Assembly: GCF_014205845.1 (NCBI RefSeq) | Contig: NZ_JACHCR010000017.1 | Coordinates: 1-64,000 of the forward strand | DNA from: Mucilaginibacter cryoferens | GTDB lineage: Bacteria; Bacteroidota; Bacteroidia; Sphingobacteriales; Sphingobacteriaceae | DNA: 64,000 nt | Reading direction: 5' to 3' | Notes under the pieces: generated by a model | The model's database searches: none | What the model was told of the DNA's origin: nothing | The model's input: the letters and a program-made list of their open reading frames with translations, nothing else | Position numbers and translations under genes: made by a program | Part shown: positions 8,752-17,504 of the stretch, piece by piece | How positions within the stretch are numbered: the stretch's first letter is position 1 | Layout: each line of letters opens with the position of its first letter

Positions 8752-11700
8752 TTATCCCAAAATACTCAATAGGTCTGTTTTTGACAACGATTGCAGGAAA
8801 GACGAATCGGTGTTGACCAGGTTATCTGCCAGGCTGCGTTTAAACTCCTGCATCTGCATAATTTTTTCTTCAACGGTATCGGGGCAAATCATCCTTACGG
8901 CAACCACATGTTTGCTTTGCCCTATGCGATGCGCGCGGTCGATAGCCTGGTTTTCAACCGCGGGGTTCCACCATGGATCTATAATATATACGTAATCGGC
9001 CTTGGTTAAATTAAGGCCGGTGCCGCCGGCTTTCATGCTGATAAGAAATACGCTGATATTGGGGTTGTTCTGAAATTCGTTTACCGCAGCTTCCCGGTTG
9101 CGTGTGCTGCCGGTAAGCCAGCTAAACTCTATTTTACGGCTTACCAGTTCTTTTTTGATTAGTTCCAGCATAGATACAAACTGCGAAAATACCAGTATTT
9201 TATGCTGATGCTGTTTGCTCTCGATCTGCTCTATTAGCATCTCTATTTTGGCCGATTCGGCACCCGGTGGCTTTTCGCCCCCGATTAATAATGGCGAATC
9301 GCAGATCTGTCTTAACTTGGTTAACCCTTTAAGCACATTCATTGGTGTTTTACGCAATTCATCACTGGTTGTAGCCGAGATATATTCGCGAAACTCTTTC
9401 TCGTAGGCATCGTAAGTTTTGCGTTGTTGCTCTTTCATTTCGCAATACAAAACCATTTCTGTTTTTTCGGGTAGTTCGGCAGCCACCTGTTGCTTGGTAC
9501 GCCTTAAAATAAATGGTTTTATTTTATGCTGAAGTTCGGCCGCGCGCTTATGGCTTTTGAATTTATCTATCGGTACGGCGTAAATATCCTTAAAATATTG
9601 TTTGGTACCCAACAACCCCGGGCAGGCAAATGAAAGCTGCCCGTAAATATCAAATGTGTTATTTTCGATAGGGGTACCCGTAATGGTAATGCGGTTGCGC
9701 GATTTCAGTAAACGCGCTGCCTTATACCTTTGCGAATCCGGATTCTTTATCTGTTGCGATTCATCCAGAAAAACGTAATTGAATTGGTAATGTTTTAAAA
9801 AACCAATATCGGCCAATAGGGTACCATACGATGTCAGAATAATTTCGTATCCATCAAAATCGGCTGTGCTTTTTATCCTGTCGGCACCGTAGATGGTATG
9901 CATCCTGATGGACGGTGCAAACTTCTTAACTTCGGCCTGCCAGTTAAAAATGATGGAGGTAGGTACCACCAGCAAATTGGTATTACGATCTCTTTTCTTG
10001 CGTTGCGATAATATGAAGGCTATGATCTGCATAGTTTTGCCCAGGCCCATATCATCGGCAAGGCAACCGCCAAAATTAAAATCGTCCAAAAAGTTGAGCC
10101 AGTTTAAACCTTGTTGCTGATAGGGGCGAAGGCTGGCTTTAAGGTCTGCCGAAACCTCGGTGTGCGTTATCTTATCAAAATTGGATAGCTTTTCGCGATA
10201 AGTAAATAATTCTGCTTTAACCTCTTCGTCCATCACCTGTTGGTCAAACAGTTCGGCAATGGAGGTATAATTTATTTTGTGAATACTTAAAATATCTTCG
10301 TCCGTAATCTCGCCGGCATTAAAGTATTTGGTAAATTTTTCAATCCACTCCAAAGGCAAAATACCCATGGTGCCATCATCAAGCTGTACGTACTTGCTTT
10401 TGTTACGCACCGCTTTTTGTACACGCTTTAAGCTTGTTTTGGTTTTGCCAAAGCGGATACCTATTTCGGTATTAAACCAGTTAATGCCGCTCAATACTCT
10501 GATAGTGATGTTTACCTTATTAGGGTTTAATTTATTGCCTTCCAGTTCGTTAAAACCTAAAACGGTAATGCCGTGCTGGCGCCAGTCTTCAAATACATTT
10601 AAAAACCACTTCTCCTGCAAAAAATGCCTCTTGTGCAGGTAAAAATAATTCAGCTCGTTATCCAGCTGTTCGTCAAAGTACGGGTGTTGCCTTACCAATA
10701 AAGCGGTTAAGGCTATCTCGGCTTCGTCATCGCGTTTTACAATAAATTCATTGCCTTTATGATCAACCCCATGAATAGTACGTTTGGTACGCACCGGAAT
10801 CTCGGCCTCTCCGTAGCGTATCACCGGGATGATCATCACATGACTGCCAAAATCCGACAGGTAAATGATCTGCTCTGTCTCCGCGGTAAATCCCTGCTGC
10901 TTTAACTGCGCCTGTGTTGCCGGTTTTATATGCTGGTAGGCAATAGTTATTCTGTCTTCAAGCTTAGTGAGCAATTGTGTTTTAAACTCCTTGTATTTGG
11001 AGTGATGAATCAATAGGTTTTCTGGCCGTTTACGCATCAGGTCGATAATGCCCAGTAGCTGGATGTTTTCGGCCAGGTAAAGCTTGTCTTTTACCGAAAT
11101 AAAATAACTGAACCTGATGCCCAGGTCCTTAAGCTGATGCACCTCGCCGTCAATTTTAAGCTGCCCCGAAAATTCGTAAAACGGCCCCCGGGGTTTAATA
11201 TCCAGGGTAATGTTTTGCGGTAATAGTCCTACTTTAACAGAAATTATTGATGATGCCGTAATATTATCAGATACCTCGCTATTGTGGTAATAAAAATCAT
11301 ACTTCAGCGGGTTTTTAATGATAGCCTTCAGGGCCAGAATATCGGCTGCCGAGCGTTTGTTGTTAATATGGTTCTGAAATTTATTGATGCCCGTAAAAAA
11401 CTTTAATTGCTCATGATCATCAGTACTCCAGATCTGGTCTAAAGGGTTCAGTAAAGTTAACGGGTTTTTTATTTTGCCATCTTTGGTAGTTTGCGCGCTG
11501 TACAATTCAACAAACAGGTATTTGTAATATTTGTGCTGTTTTAATACAATACACATCGCCAGTTGGGTATGGCTATCAACATCATCTATAATGGCGGCAT
11601 CAGGGGGCAGCAGCAATTCGCTGTATTGATCCAAACTCTCTTTGGTAACCGGGATAAGCGAAGGCAGGCGTGGAAAGATCGTTGCCTGTTTATCTGTATA

Positions 11701-12141
11701 TACTACCTTAAAAAAAACATCCAGATCGGTTTCGTTTTCTAAGCCGTAATCAATAGCTACTTTTCTTAACTTCGCGTCCCTTAAACCGCCGTCGAAATAT
11801 ATCCGCAGATCGTTCTTCTTAATAAGTGCTGTAAGCACAGCAGTTTGATGCCCGCACAGCCTGCCGTGGCTTGCTTTGCAGCTGCATGTTAATAGAACTT
11901 GCTGATTGTTTTGAACTACAGTAACCTGCGGAAAATTATCTGCATCAAACTCGTGATAAAATACGCCACTATCAATATCAACGATTTCGGGGATTATTTG
12001 CTTGTAGTAGGATGGATGATTATCAAAACCACCACCTGCATGTTGCAATATGGTAGTTTCGGTAATGAGGGCAAACGGCAAATCTAAAATATAAGTGTGG
12101 CCGGCATGTTCATCATCCTCATAAATAGCTACAGTATCCAC
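8752..12141 (-). CDS. SWIM zinc-finger SNF2-family DEAD/DEAH helicase
   Basis: A 1129-residue helicase-like ATPase. A SWIM zinc finger lies near the N terminus (C86-x-C88 ... C96-x-H98). After a long middle region the SNF2 motor begins with ADDMGLGKTMQ (Walker A lysine K702) and the DEAH-box variant DESQQ (from D793), followed by ITGTPIENN and a C-terminal helicase half with TGLNLTKAD, WWNPAVENQAIDRAHRIGQ. SNF2 ATPases translocate on double-stranded DNA and remodel DNA-protein complexes; SWIM-SNF2 fusions are common in bacteria but their job is mostly unassigned. Start is GTG 12141. Nothing else in the neighbourhood suggests a defence island, so a housekeeping role in DNA transactions is more likely. 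Confidence 0.9.
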   Translation of the reverse strand: MDTVAIYEDDEHAGHTYILDLPFALITETTILQHAGGGFDNHPSYYKQIIPEIVDIDSGVFYHEFDADNFPQVTVVQNNQQVLLTCSCKASHGRLCGHQTAVLTALIKKNDLRIYFDGGLRDAKLRKVAIDYGLENETDLDVFFKVVYTDKQATIFPRLPSLIPVTKESLDQYSELLLPPDAAIIDDVDSHTQLAMCIVLKQHKYYKYLFVELYSAQTTKDGKIKNPLTLLNPLDQIWSTDDHEQLKFFTGINKFQNHINNKRSAADILALKAIIKNPLKYDFYYHNSEVSDNITASSIISVKVGLLPQNITLDIKPRGPFYEFSGQLKIDGEVHQLKDLGIRFSYFISVKDKLYLAENIQLLGIIDLMRKRPENLLIHHSKYKEFKTQLLTKLEDRITIAYQHIKPATQAQLKQQGFTAETEQIIYLSDFGSHVMIIPVIRYGEAEIPVRTKRTIHGVDHKGNEFIVKRDDEAEIALTALLVRQHPYFDEQLDNELNYFYLHKRHFLQEKWFLNVFEDWRQHGITVLGFNELEGNKLNPNKVNITIRVLSGINWFNTEIGIRFGKTKTSLKRVQKAVRNKSKYVQLDDGTMGILPLEWIEKFTKYFNAGEITDEDILSIHKINYTSIAELFDQQVMDEEVKAELFTYREKLSNFDKITHTEVSADLKASLRPYQQQGLNWLNFLDDFNFGGCLADDMGLGKTMQIIAFILSQRKKRDRNTNLLVVPTSIIFNWQAEVKKFAPSIRMHTIYGADRIKSTADFDGYEIILTSYGTLLADIGFLKHYQFNYVFLDESQQIKNPDSQRYKAARLLKSRNRITITGTPIENNTFDIYGQLSFACPGLLGTKQYFKDIYAVPIDKFKSHKRAAELQHKIKPFILRRTKQQVAAELPEKTEMVLYCEMKEQQRKTYDAYEKEFREYISATTSDELRKTPMNVLKGLTKLRQICDSPLLIGGEKPPGAESAKIEMLIEQIESKQHQHKILVFSQFVSMLELIKKELVSRKIEFSWLTGSTRNREAAVNEFQNNPNISVFLISMKAGGTGLNLTKADYVYIIDPWWNPAVENQAIDRAHRIGQSKHVVAVRMICPDTVEEKIMQMQEFKRSLADNLVNTDSSFLQSLSKTDLLSILG

Positions 12142-12234
12142 TTATATTCCCCTTGTTGTGTTTTGGGTAAATATCTTAACAATTGCGGAAAGTAGCAGTA
12201 TATGGCCGATGATTTTTTAATAACTATGCCGTCT

Positions 12235-12264
12235 GAAGCTTTTCTGATTTCTCCGAAAAGCTTC
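12235..12264. terminator. Hairpin between helicase and methyltransferase genes
   Basis: Perfect 10-bp arms (GAAGCTTTTC at 12235-12244, its complement at 12255-12264) with a 10-nt loop. It could end the methyltransferase transcript on the minus strand before the helicase gene begins, although the T-run is imperfect. Confidence 0.4.
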
Positions 12265-12371
12265 GGGTTTCGTTGTATGTTTTTAAGATCGGTTCAATTT
12301 ATTAAAGATTTGGCGCACCTGGCAAATTTCAATATTATGCTTGCAACTCCATTGTAATTTAATATCGGCAT

Positions 12372-12971
12372 TTAATGGTACATAAAAATTGTAAAATCCT
12401 CCTCACTATAGTCTAAGCACATTTGTACCTTATCTGAGAGGCTTTTGCAGTAGACGAGTATTGTCTGAGGATCATACGCAGCCAGAAGGCCGTTTGGAAT
12501 AATGTATCTTAACAGATTAAAGCACAGTCCTATCCGGCAGTTTTTAAATAATCCGGCTATTGCCTTAAAAACGAAATCATGATCTTGTTGAACGTAATTT
12601 AATGAACCGCTTGCCAGTACATAGTCGGTTATCGGTAGCTCTTCACTAATAAAATCGCCTGCCAGAAAAGTACAATCGCGAAAGTTACCATAGCGTTTTT
12701 TAGCTTCATCCAGCAACTCCGGAATTTGTTCGACACCAACGTAAGTAAATTTGGTATATAACGATTGGAGGTAGCTAAACAAATCACCATGACCGCAACC
12801 CGCATCTAAAACCGAGCAGTCTTCCAGATTGGCTATTTGTGCCAATACCTGGAAACGTACAAGTTGGCTTTCCTTGTCACGCCAACCCAGGGCTGCCGGG
12901 CCATGATTACCGTGAAACGCAATCATACTCCTGTGGTAATCAAATATGGCCGAATTATCAGTCGTTGTCAT
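12372..12971 (-). CDS. Class I SAM-dependent methyltransferase
   Basis: A 199-residue protein with the SAM-binding motif I VLDAGCGHGDL at residues 54-64, an acidic motif II region ending in GVEQ, and a motif GDF near 104. The region ASGSLNYVQQDHDFVF resembles motif IV in small-molecule methyltransferases. The substrate cannot be told from sequence. It reads away from the DUF3892-like gene; the 130-nt gap between them would hold both promoters. No partner genes point to a pathway. Confidence 0.8.
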   Translation of the reverse strand: MTTTDNSAIFDYHRSMIAFHGNHGPAALGWRDKESQLVRFQVLAQIANLEDCSVLDAGCGHGDLFSYLQSLYTKFTYVGVEQIPELLDEAKKRYGNFRDCTFLAGDFISEELPITDYVLASGSLNYVQQDHDFVFKAIAGLFKNCRIGLCFNLLRYIIPNGLLAAYDPQTILVYCKSLSDKVQMCLDYSEEDFTIFMYH

Positions 12972-13103
12972 TACTCAAAACTAATTAATAAGATCATCTA
13001 AAACTAAAGTTCTATAAGTTAACTCAAACAAAATTTACGGTGTTTTCACGGGTTGCATAAAACAAAAACAAGCCTTTTATTTGTTTGTCCTAAACTAATC
13101 TAC

Positions 13104-13394
13104 ATGATAACACGCTACCTGGTTAACCGTATCCGAAAAAAAAAGATCAATCAAGATGTGCAAGAACGAATTATGCACGTTTGGGGTACTTGCGGTAATG
13201 ATAACTGGAGCCTTACAGCTGAAAACATTATCAAGCTAATAAAAAAAGGCAGCTACGAATTTTATATGGAAGAAGAGGGACAGATACTTAAAATGGTAAT
13301 TGCAACGCTCGACGACGACGAATACTTAAAAACTGAAACAGGGCTTGCAAATCCGGAGATCTATTGGACGAGTTTGAATGGTTTAATTAGTTAG
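13104..13394 (+). CDS. Small DUF3892-like protein
   Basis: A 96-residue soluble protein from ATG 13104; a TTG at 13053 would add 17 residues. It has a basic start (RIRKKKINQ), then a WGTCGNDNWSLTAENIIKLI stretch and a YEFYMEEEGQILKMVIAT...EYLKT block. This order (residues calling for an I-x-x-L-I-x-x-G helix, a FY.EE.G strand pair, a YLKT ending) resembles DUF3892, a family of unknown function often near stress or DNA genes. The match is by eye and moderate. No signal peptide, no membrane segment, no operon partner. Confidence 0.6.
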   Translation: MITRYLVNRIRKKKINQDVQERIMHVWGTCGNDNWSLTAENIIKLIKKGSYEFYMEEEGQILKMVIATLDDDEYLKTETGLANPEIYWTSLNGLIS

Positions 13395-13453
13395 CCCTTA
13401 ATTATGCTCGCTGCATCTTTTAACCTGCATTTTTTGCCTCAATAAGAACAGCC

Positions 13454-13624
13454 CTAATTGGCCGACAACGCTTTTTTTGTTACAATAGGCGCTTTATCAT
13501 AGTGGAAAATTTGTTGTTTGATTTTGAAGAAACTCCAAACAACAAGTGATAAGCCCAATATCCAAAACAATGCGTAAAACCTACTCAACATACCATCCAA
13601 CTTTGCTTTGTTCCATTTGCTCAT
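13454..13624 (-). CDS. Candidate 56-residue single-pass membrane protein
   Basis: An unbroken small frame from ATG 13624 to TAG 13454 on the minus strand, inside a 467-nt gap. The product starts with a basic amphipathic stretch (MSKWNKAKL), has one hydrophobic segment at about residues 17-34 (YALFWILGLSLVVWSFF), then a charged tail ending KKALSAN. The positive-inside arrangement and absence of rare codons look like a real small membrane protein, but I do not recognise a family. The rest of the gap (13395-13453 and 13625-13861) shows nothing else beyond AT-rich DNA that should hold the promoter of the downstream phosphoesterase. Confidence 0.4.
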   Translation of the reverse strand: MSKWNKAKLDGMLSRFYALFWILGLSLVVWSFFKIKQQIFHYDKAPIVTKKALSAN

Positions 13625-13861
13625 CAAGTCAAATATCGGTTATTTTATGTAAATAACGGAATTAGCTTTTCGGACAATTACTTGTTAAGCCAGCCTGCTT
13701 AATTTAAATGCTGTAACCGTTTTAATTACTGATATATGGATTTTAAACATACAACATTGTTGTTTTTGCTATAACAATAAAGTTACGTTGATTGTTGCTG
13801 CCGTTAACATCAATTATTTAGTTTAGCGGCGTAAATATTATTCTTTTATAATCCTACCCGT

Positions 13862-15232
13862 ATGAATATAAAATTCAATAAATCTGGTATCTATATGTTT
13901 GCCGGCGCCTCTTTGCTATTGGGGTCAAGTCTTGTGTTATCGGGCTATATCAATAAACGAAAAGAAGTTAGTTTTAAAACTGGTTTAAACAAGGTTGGCC
14001 ATGTGGTGGTTATCTATATGGAAAACCATAGCTTCGATAATTTATACGGACAGTTTGAAGGTGCAGATGGCATTTCATCGGCTTCACCGGCAAATGTTGT
14101 ACAACTTGATAAAGAAGGCAAACCCTATGGCTACCTGCCGGCAATTCCGGGTACAAGTGCTTTTCCTACCAACCTGGCCAATAACTATTTCAATATAGAT
14201 CAATACATTCCTTCAGACCACGAAACCCCTGATGTTACGCACGCCTTTTACCAGGAACAAATGCAGATAGATGGTGGTAAGATGGATAAGTTTGCTTTAT
14301 ACAACAATAGTAAGGGCTTAACCATGGGGTATTATAAAACAAAATTGATTCCGCTGGCTGCCATAGCTAAAAAATATACCTTGTGTGATCACTTTTTTCA
14401 TAGTGTTTTTGGAGGCTCTTTTTTAAACCATCAATGGCTGATAGCCGCGGCTACGCCTGTTTTTGAGAATGCACCAGCGCGAATGCTGGCTACAACGGAT
14501 GCTTCGGGTAAAATGTTAACAGATGGCGTAGTAACGCCAGATAAATATGTAGTAAATACAGCATATTCTGTTAACGCGCCCCACCCTGCGAAAATGCCCG
14601 ATAATGTACTGGTACCAAGCCAAACCGGGCCAACCATTGGCGATAGGCTTTCTGAAAAAGGCGTTTCATGGGCGTGGTATTCTGGTGGGTGGGATAAAGC
14701 CCTTGCCGGTAAACCCGATCCAACCTTTCAGTTTCACCACCAGCCATTTACTTATTACGCCAGTTTTGCTGATGGTACAGCGGCTAAAAAAGAACACCTG
14801 AAAGATGAAACCCTATTTTTAGAGGCCGCCAAAAAAGGCACATTGCCTGCCGTTTCATTTGTTAAACCATTGGGCTTAGATAATGAGCACCCTGGCTATT
14901 CTAATGTGCAAACAGGAGAAAGTCATGCGGTTGATTTAATAAACGCAGTACTCAACGGGCCAAATGGTAAAGATGTGGTAATTATTGTAACTTATGATGA
15001 AAACGGTGGCTTCTGGGATCATGTGGCCCCTCCGGTGATAGACAAAAAATGGGGCCCTGGTACCAGGATACCGGCCATTGTGATCTCACCTTTTGCTAAA
15101 AAAGGTTATGTAGATCATACGCAGTACGAGACTGTTAGCATTCTATCGTTTATTGAACATCGCTGGGGGCTAAAGCCGCTAAATAAACGTGATGGCAATG
15201 CCAATCCTCTTCAAAATACCTTAAGCTTTTAA
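13862..15232 (+). CDS. Exported phosphoesterase (acid phosphatase / phospholipase C superfamily)
   Basis: A 456-residue protein of the PF04185 phosphoesterase family, which includes acid phosphatase AcpA and non-haemolytic phospholipase C. A hydrophobic N-terminal signal or anchor spans about residues 10-30. The family metal/active-site motif ENHSFD is at 54-59, CDHFFHSVFGGSFLNHQ at about 175-191, and YDENGGFWDHVAPP from 378. These enzymes hydrolyse phosphomonoesters or phospholipid head groups in the periplasm. It ends 7 nt before a di-haem peroxidase gene in the same direction, so the two are probably co-transcribed. Confidence 0.88.
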   Translation: MNIKFNKSGIYMFAGASLLLGSSLVLSGYINKRKEVSFKTGLNKVGHVVVIYMENHSFDNLYGQFEGADGISSASPANVVQLDKEGKPYGYLPAIPGTSAFPTNLANNYFNIDQYIPSDHETPDVTHAFYQEQMQIDGGKMDKFALYNNSKGLTMGYYKTKLIPLAAIAKKYTLCDHFFHSVFGGSFLNHQWLIAAATPVFENAPARMLATTDASGKMLTDGVVTPDKYVVNTAYSVNAPHPAKMPDNVLVPSQTGPTIGDRLSEKGVSWAWYSGGWDKALAGKPDPTFQFHHQPFTYYASFADGTAAKKEHLKDETLFLEAAKKGTLPAVSFVKPLGLDNEHPGYSNVQTGESHAVDLINAVLNGPNGKDVVIIVTYDENGGFWDHVAPPVIDKKWGPGTRIPAIVISPFAKKGYVDHTQYETVSILSFIEHRWGLKPLNKRDGNANPLQNTLSF

Positions 15233-15239
15233 TGCGTTT

Positions 15240-17030
15240 TTGGTGAAGAAGTACTGGCTGATCTTTGGAGTTATTTTGGCCATATCGGCAAACTCAATTA
15301 TCAGTTGCAGCCGGCAAACTGTGTTGCCCGAAAAAGCAATTGCTGTACAATTGGTTGCAAACATCGATAGCTTTACCGACTTTATTGATAAACAGCTGTT
15401 GCCTGCTATTAAGAAGGATGGTAATGAGCAACAACTACAGCGCCTGTTTTTACAAACCCGCCTTTTATATAAAAAATACGAATGGGCGGCCGAATATTTT
15501 AACCCGGCTTTAACCCGTTTAGTAAACGGTGCGCCGGTTGTGGAAGTTGAGCCGGGCAGCCGGCAAGTAATGGAGCCCGAGGGTTTGCAGGTTATTGAAG
15601 CACTGCTATACCCGGGGTATAAAAAGGCCAATAAGCAAGAACTTATTACCAGGCTTGAGCGTCTTTCATCAACCGCGGGCAGATACAAAGATTATTTTAA
15701 TAACATTGATATGCTGCGCGGGCAGGTATTTGATGCTGCAAAGCTACAGGTGTTTCGGGTGATTACGGTAGGCATAACAGCTTTTGATGATCCGTTATCG
15801 CTAAATAGTTTACAAGAAGCATCTGTAAGTTTAAATAGTCTAAAAGAAGTATTAGGCTATTACCCGCATACAGACAGCTTGCAAATCAGTATTGATGATG
15901 CTATTAATTACCTGAATGCTAACACCAACTTTAACACCTTTAACCGGGCTGTATTTATAACCGCTTACGCAAATACAATAACCAGGAGTATTACCCGGCT
16001 GGAGAAAAAACAGAATATCCCGGTAATTAAATACAACCGTTTATTGCGACAGGATGCCGAAACGCTGTTTGATAAAGACGCTTTTAATGCTGATGCTTAT
16101 ACGCCTTGCGAAGGTTGTACAACAACTCCACAAAAGACCGCATTGGGTAAAAAATTGTTTTTTGACCCCATACTATCGGGCTCATTAACCAGGAGTTGTG
16201 CCAGTTGCCACCAACCCGATAAAGCTTTTACGGATGGATTGGTTAAAAATACCATGCTTAATAGTAAGCGATTGCTTAGCCGTAACACACCTGGCTTAAT
16301 AAACGCGGCCCTGCAACCTGGACTCTTTTATGATCTGCGATCTGCTTCTTTAGAGGCTCAGGCAAAGGATGTGATGCAAAACGCGCAGGAAATGCACGGC
16401 TCCATGGAAATATCAGCTGCAAAATTATGGAAGGATAAGGAATACCAGGAGTTATTTGCCGCTGCTTATCCTGCAAATGGGCGCACAGCTATTGATACCC
16501 TGGAGATCATGAACGCCCTTGGCTCGTATATACGCAGCCTGGTAAAGCTTGATAGCAGGTTTGATAAATATATGCGAGGGGAGCGGGCTGCATTAACATC
16601 GGCAGAGATTAATGGGTTTAACTTGTTTATGGGTAAGGCCAAATGTGGTACTTGTCATTACATGCCCTTATTTAATGGTGTTTTGCCACCAAGATTTGTA
16701 CGGATGGAAACCGAAGTGATCGGCGTACCACAAGCCGCAACAGGCAAAACCATCGACCCCGATTTGGGCCGCTATAATATAATCCCCGAACCCTCACTTA
16801 AATACGCTTTTAAAACTACAACAGTAAGAAACACCGCGTTAACTGCTCCGTATATGCACAATGGCGTATTTAGTAATTTAGACCAGGTTGTAGATTTTTA
16901 TAACGATGGGGGTGGGGAAGGGCAGGGGTTATTGGTTGATAACCAAACACTATCATCGGGCAAGCTAAATTTAACTGTAAAAGAGAAGAGTGCATTGATC
17001 AGTTTTATAAAAAGCCTAAATGACGAATAA
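15240..17030 (+). CDS. Di-haem cytochrome c peroxidase (MauG/CcpA family) lipoprotein with helical N-terminal domain
   Basis: A 596-residue lipoprotein: the lipobox ends at C23 (NSIISC). Residues about 30-280 are a mostly helical region that by eye resembles imelysin-type domains. The C-terminal half is a MauG/cytochrome c peroxidase domain with two CxxCH haem sites, C320-H324 (CASCH) and C469-H473 (CGTCH), and the family ending TAPYMHNGVFSNLDQVVDFYNDG. Members reduce hydrogen peroxide or oxidise cofactors in the periplasm. The start is TTG 15240 or GTG 15243; no ATG fits the signal peptide. It follows the phosphoesterase by 7 nt. Similar long peroxidases are common in Bacteroidota. Confidence 0.88.
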   Translation: MVKKYWLIFGVILAISANSIISCSRQTVLPEKAIAVQLVANIDSFTDFIDKQLLPAIKKDGNEQQLQRLFLQTRLLYKKYEWAAEYFNPALTRLVNGAPVVEVEPGSRQVMEPEGLQVIEALLYPGYKKANKQELITRLERLSSTAGRYKDYFNNIDMLRGQVFDAAKLQVFRVITVGITAFDDPLSLNSLQEASVSLNSLKEVLGYYPHTDSLQISIDDAINYLNANTNFNTFNRAVFITAYANTITRSITRLEKKQNIPVIKYNRLLRQDAETLFDKDAFNADAYTPCEGCTTTPQKTALGKKLFFDPILSGSLTRSCASCHQPDKAFTDGLVKNTMLNSKRLLSRNTPGLINAALQPGLFYDLRSASLEAQAKDVMQNAQEMHGSMEISAAKLWKDKEYQELFAAAYPANGRTAIDTLEIMNALGSYIRSLVKLDSRFDKYMRGERAALTSAEINGFNLFMGKAKCGTCHYMPLFNGVLPPRFVRMETEVIGVPQAATGKTIDPDLGRYNIIPEPSLKYAFKTTTVRNTALTAPYMHNGVFSNLDQVVDFYNDGGGEGQGLLVDNQTLSSGKLNLTVKEKSALISFIKSLNDE

Positions 17031-17054
17031 GAGTTGATGGACATAAAAAACAAA

Positions 17055-17076
17055 GCCCGGTTGTTGTCAACCGGGC
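17055..17076. terminator. Bidirectional terminator between peroxidase and H1-like genes
   Basis: Perfect 9-bp GC-rich arms (GCCCGGTTG at 17055-17063, complement at 17068-17076) with a 4-nt loop, flanked by A-run and CTT. It lies 24 nt past the peroxidase stop and serves the convergent histone H1-like gene as well. Confidence 0.75.
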
Positions 17077-17096
17077 CTTAACAAAAACGCTTTTAA

Positions 17097-17273
17097 TTAT
17101 TGAGCGTTCTTTTTCTCAGTTACTTCTTTACGGATATCTGTAGCCAGTACTTTTAATTGTTGTAAAGCGTTTCTCAGGCGGGTTCCTGCTGCTTTGTTAC
17201 CTTTTTCGTAAAAATTGGCCGCATCGGCTTCCGCTGCTGTTATTACTTCTTTTAATTTTTGAAAATTTTCCAT
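17097..17273 (-). CDS. Histone H1-like (Hc1-type) DNA-associated protein
   Basis: A 58-residue protein from ATG 17273 to TAA 17097. It is lysine- and alanine-rich and highly charged: MENFQKLKEVI, EADAANFYEKGNKAAGTRLR, KVLATDIRKEVTEKKNAQ. The FY.KGNKAAGTR.R...Q.LK segment is the hallmark of the small Bacteroidota histone H1-like (Hc1 family) proteins, which are thought to bind DNA and help organise the nucleoid. The single gene faces the peroxidase gene and shares its terminator. Confidence 0.8.
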   Translation of the reverse strand: MENFQKLKEVITAAEADAANFYEKGNKAAGTRLRNALQQLKVLATDIRKEVTEKKNAQ

Positions 17274-17504
17274 AGTTGTTTTTTTAAGGGAGCAAATATA
17301 GGATTTTGCTTAAAAAAATGCTGAATGAAGTAAATAAAGCGCCTATGCAGTGAAATTTCATGATACCAAGCAATGTTAAATATACATACCAGAGGCACCT
17401 GCGGATACAGGAAGATCATTGAGGTTAGTGAGTGTTCAGTTTTTCATTTTAAAGTGCAACGCTATTGTCCTTAACCGCAACAAATGATAGGATTAGAATA
17501 GCAT

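Noticed and set aside
8752..12141. SNF2 helicase as part of a phage-defence island
   Set aside because: No nuclease, methylase-restriction pair, or other defence gene adjoins it; the nearby small methyltransferase looks like a small-molecule enzyme.
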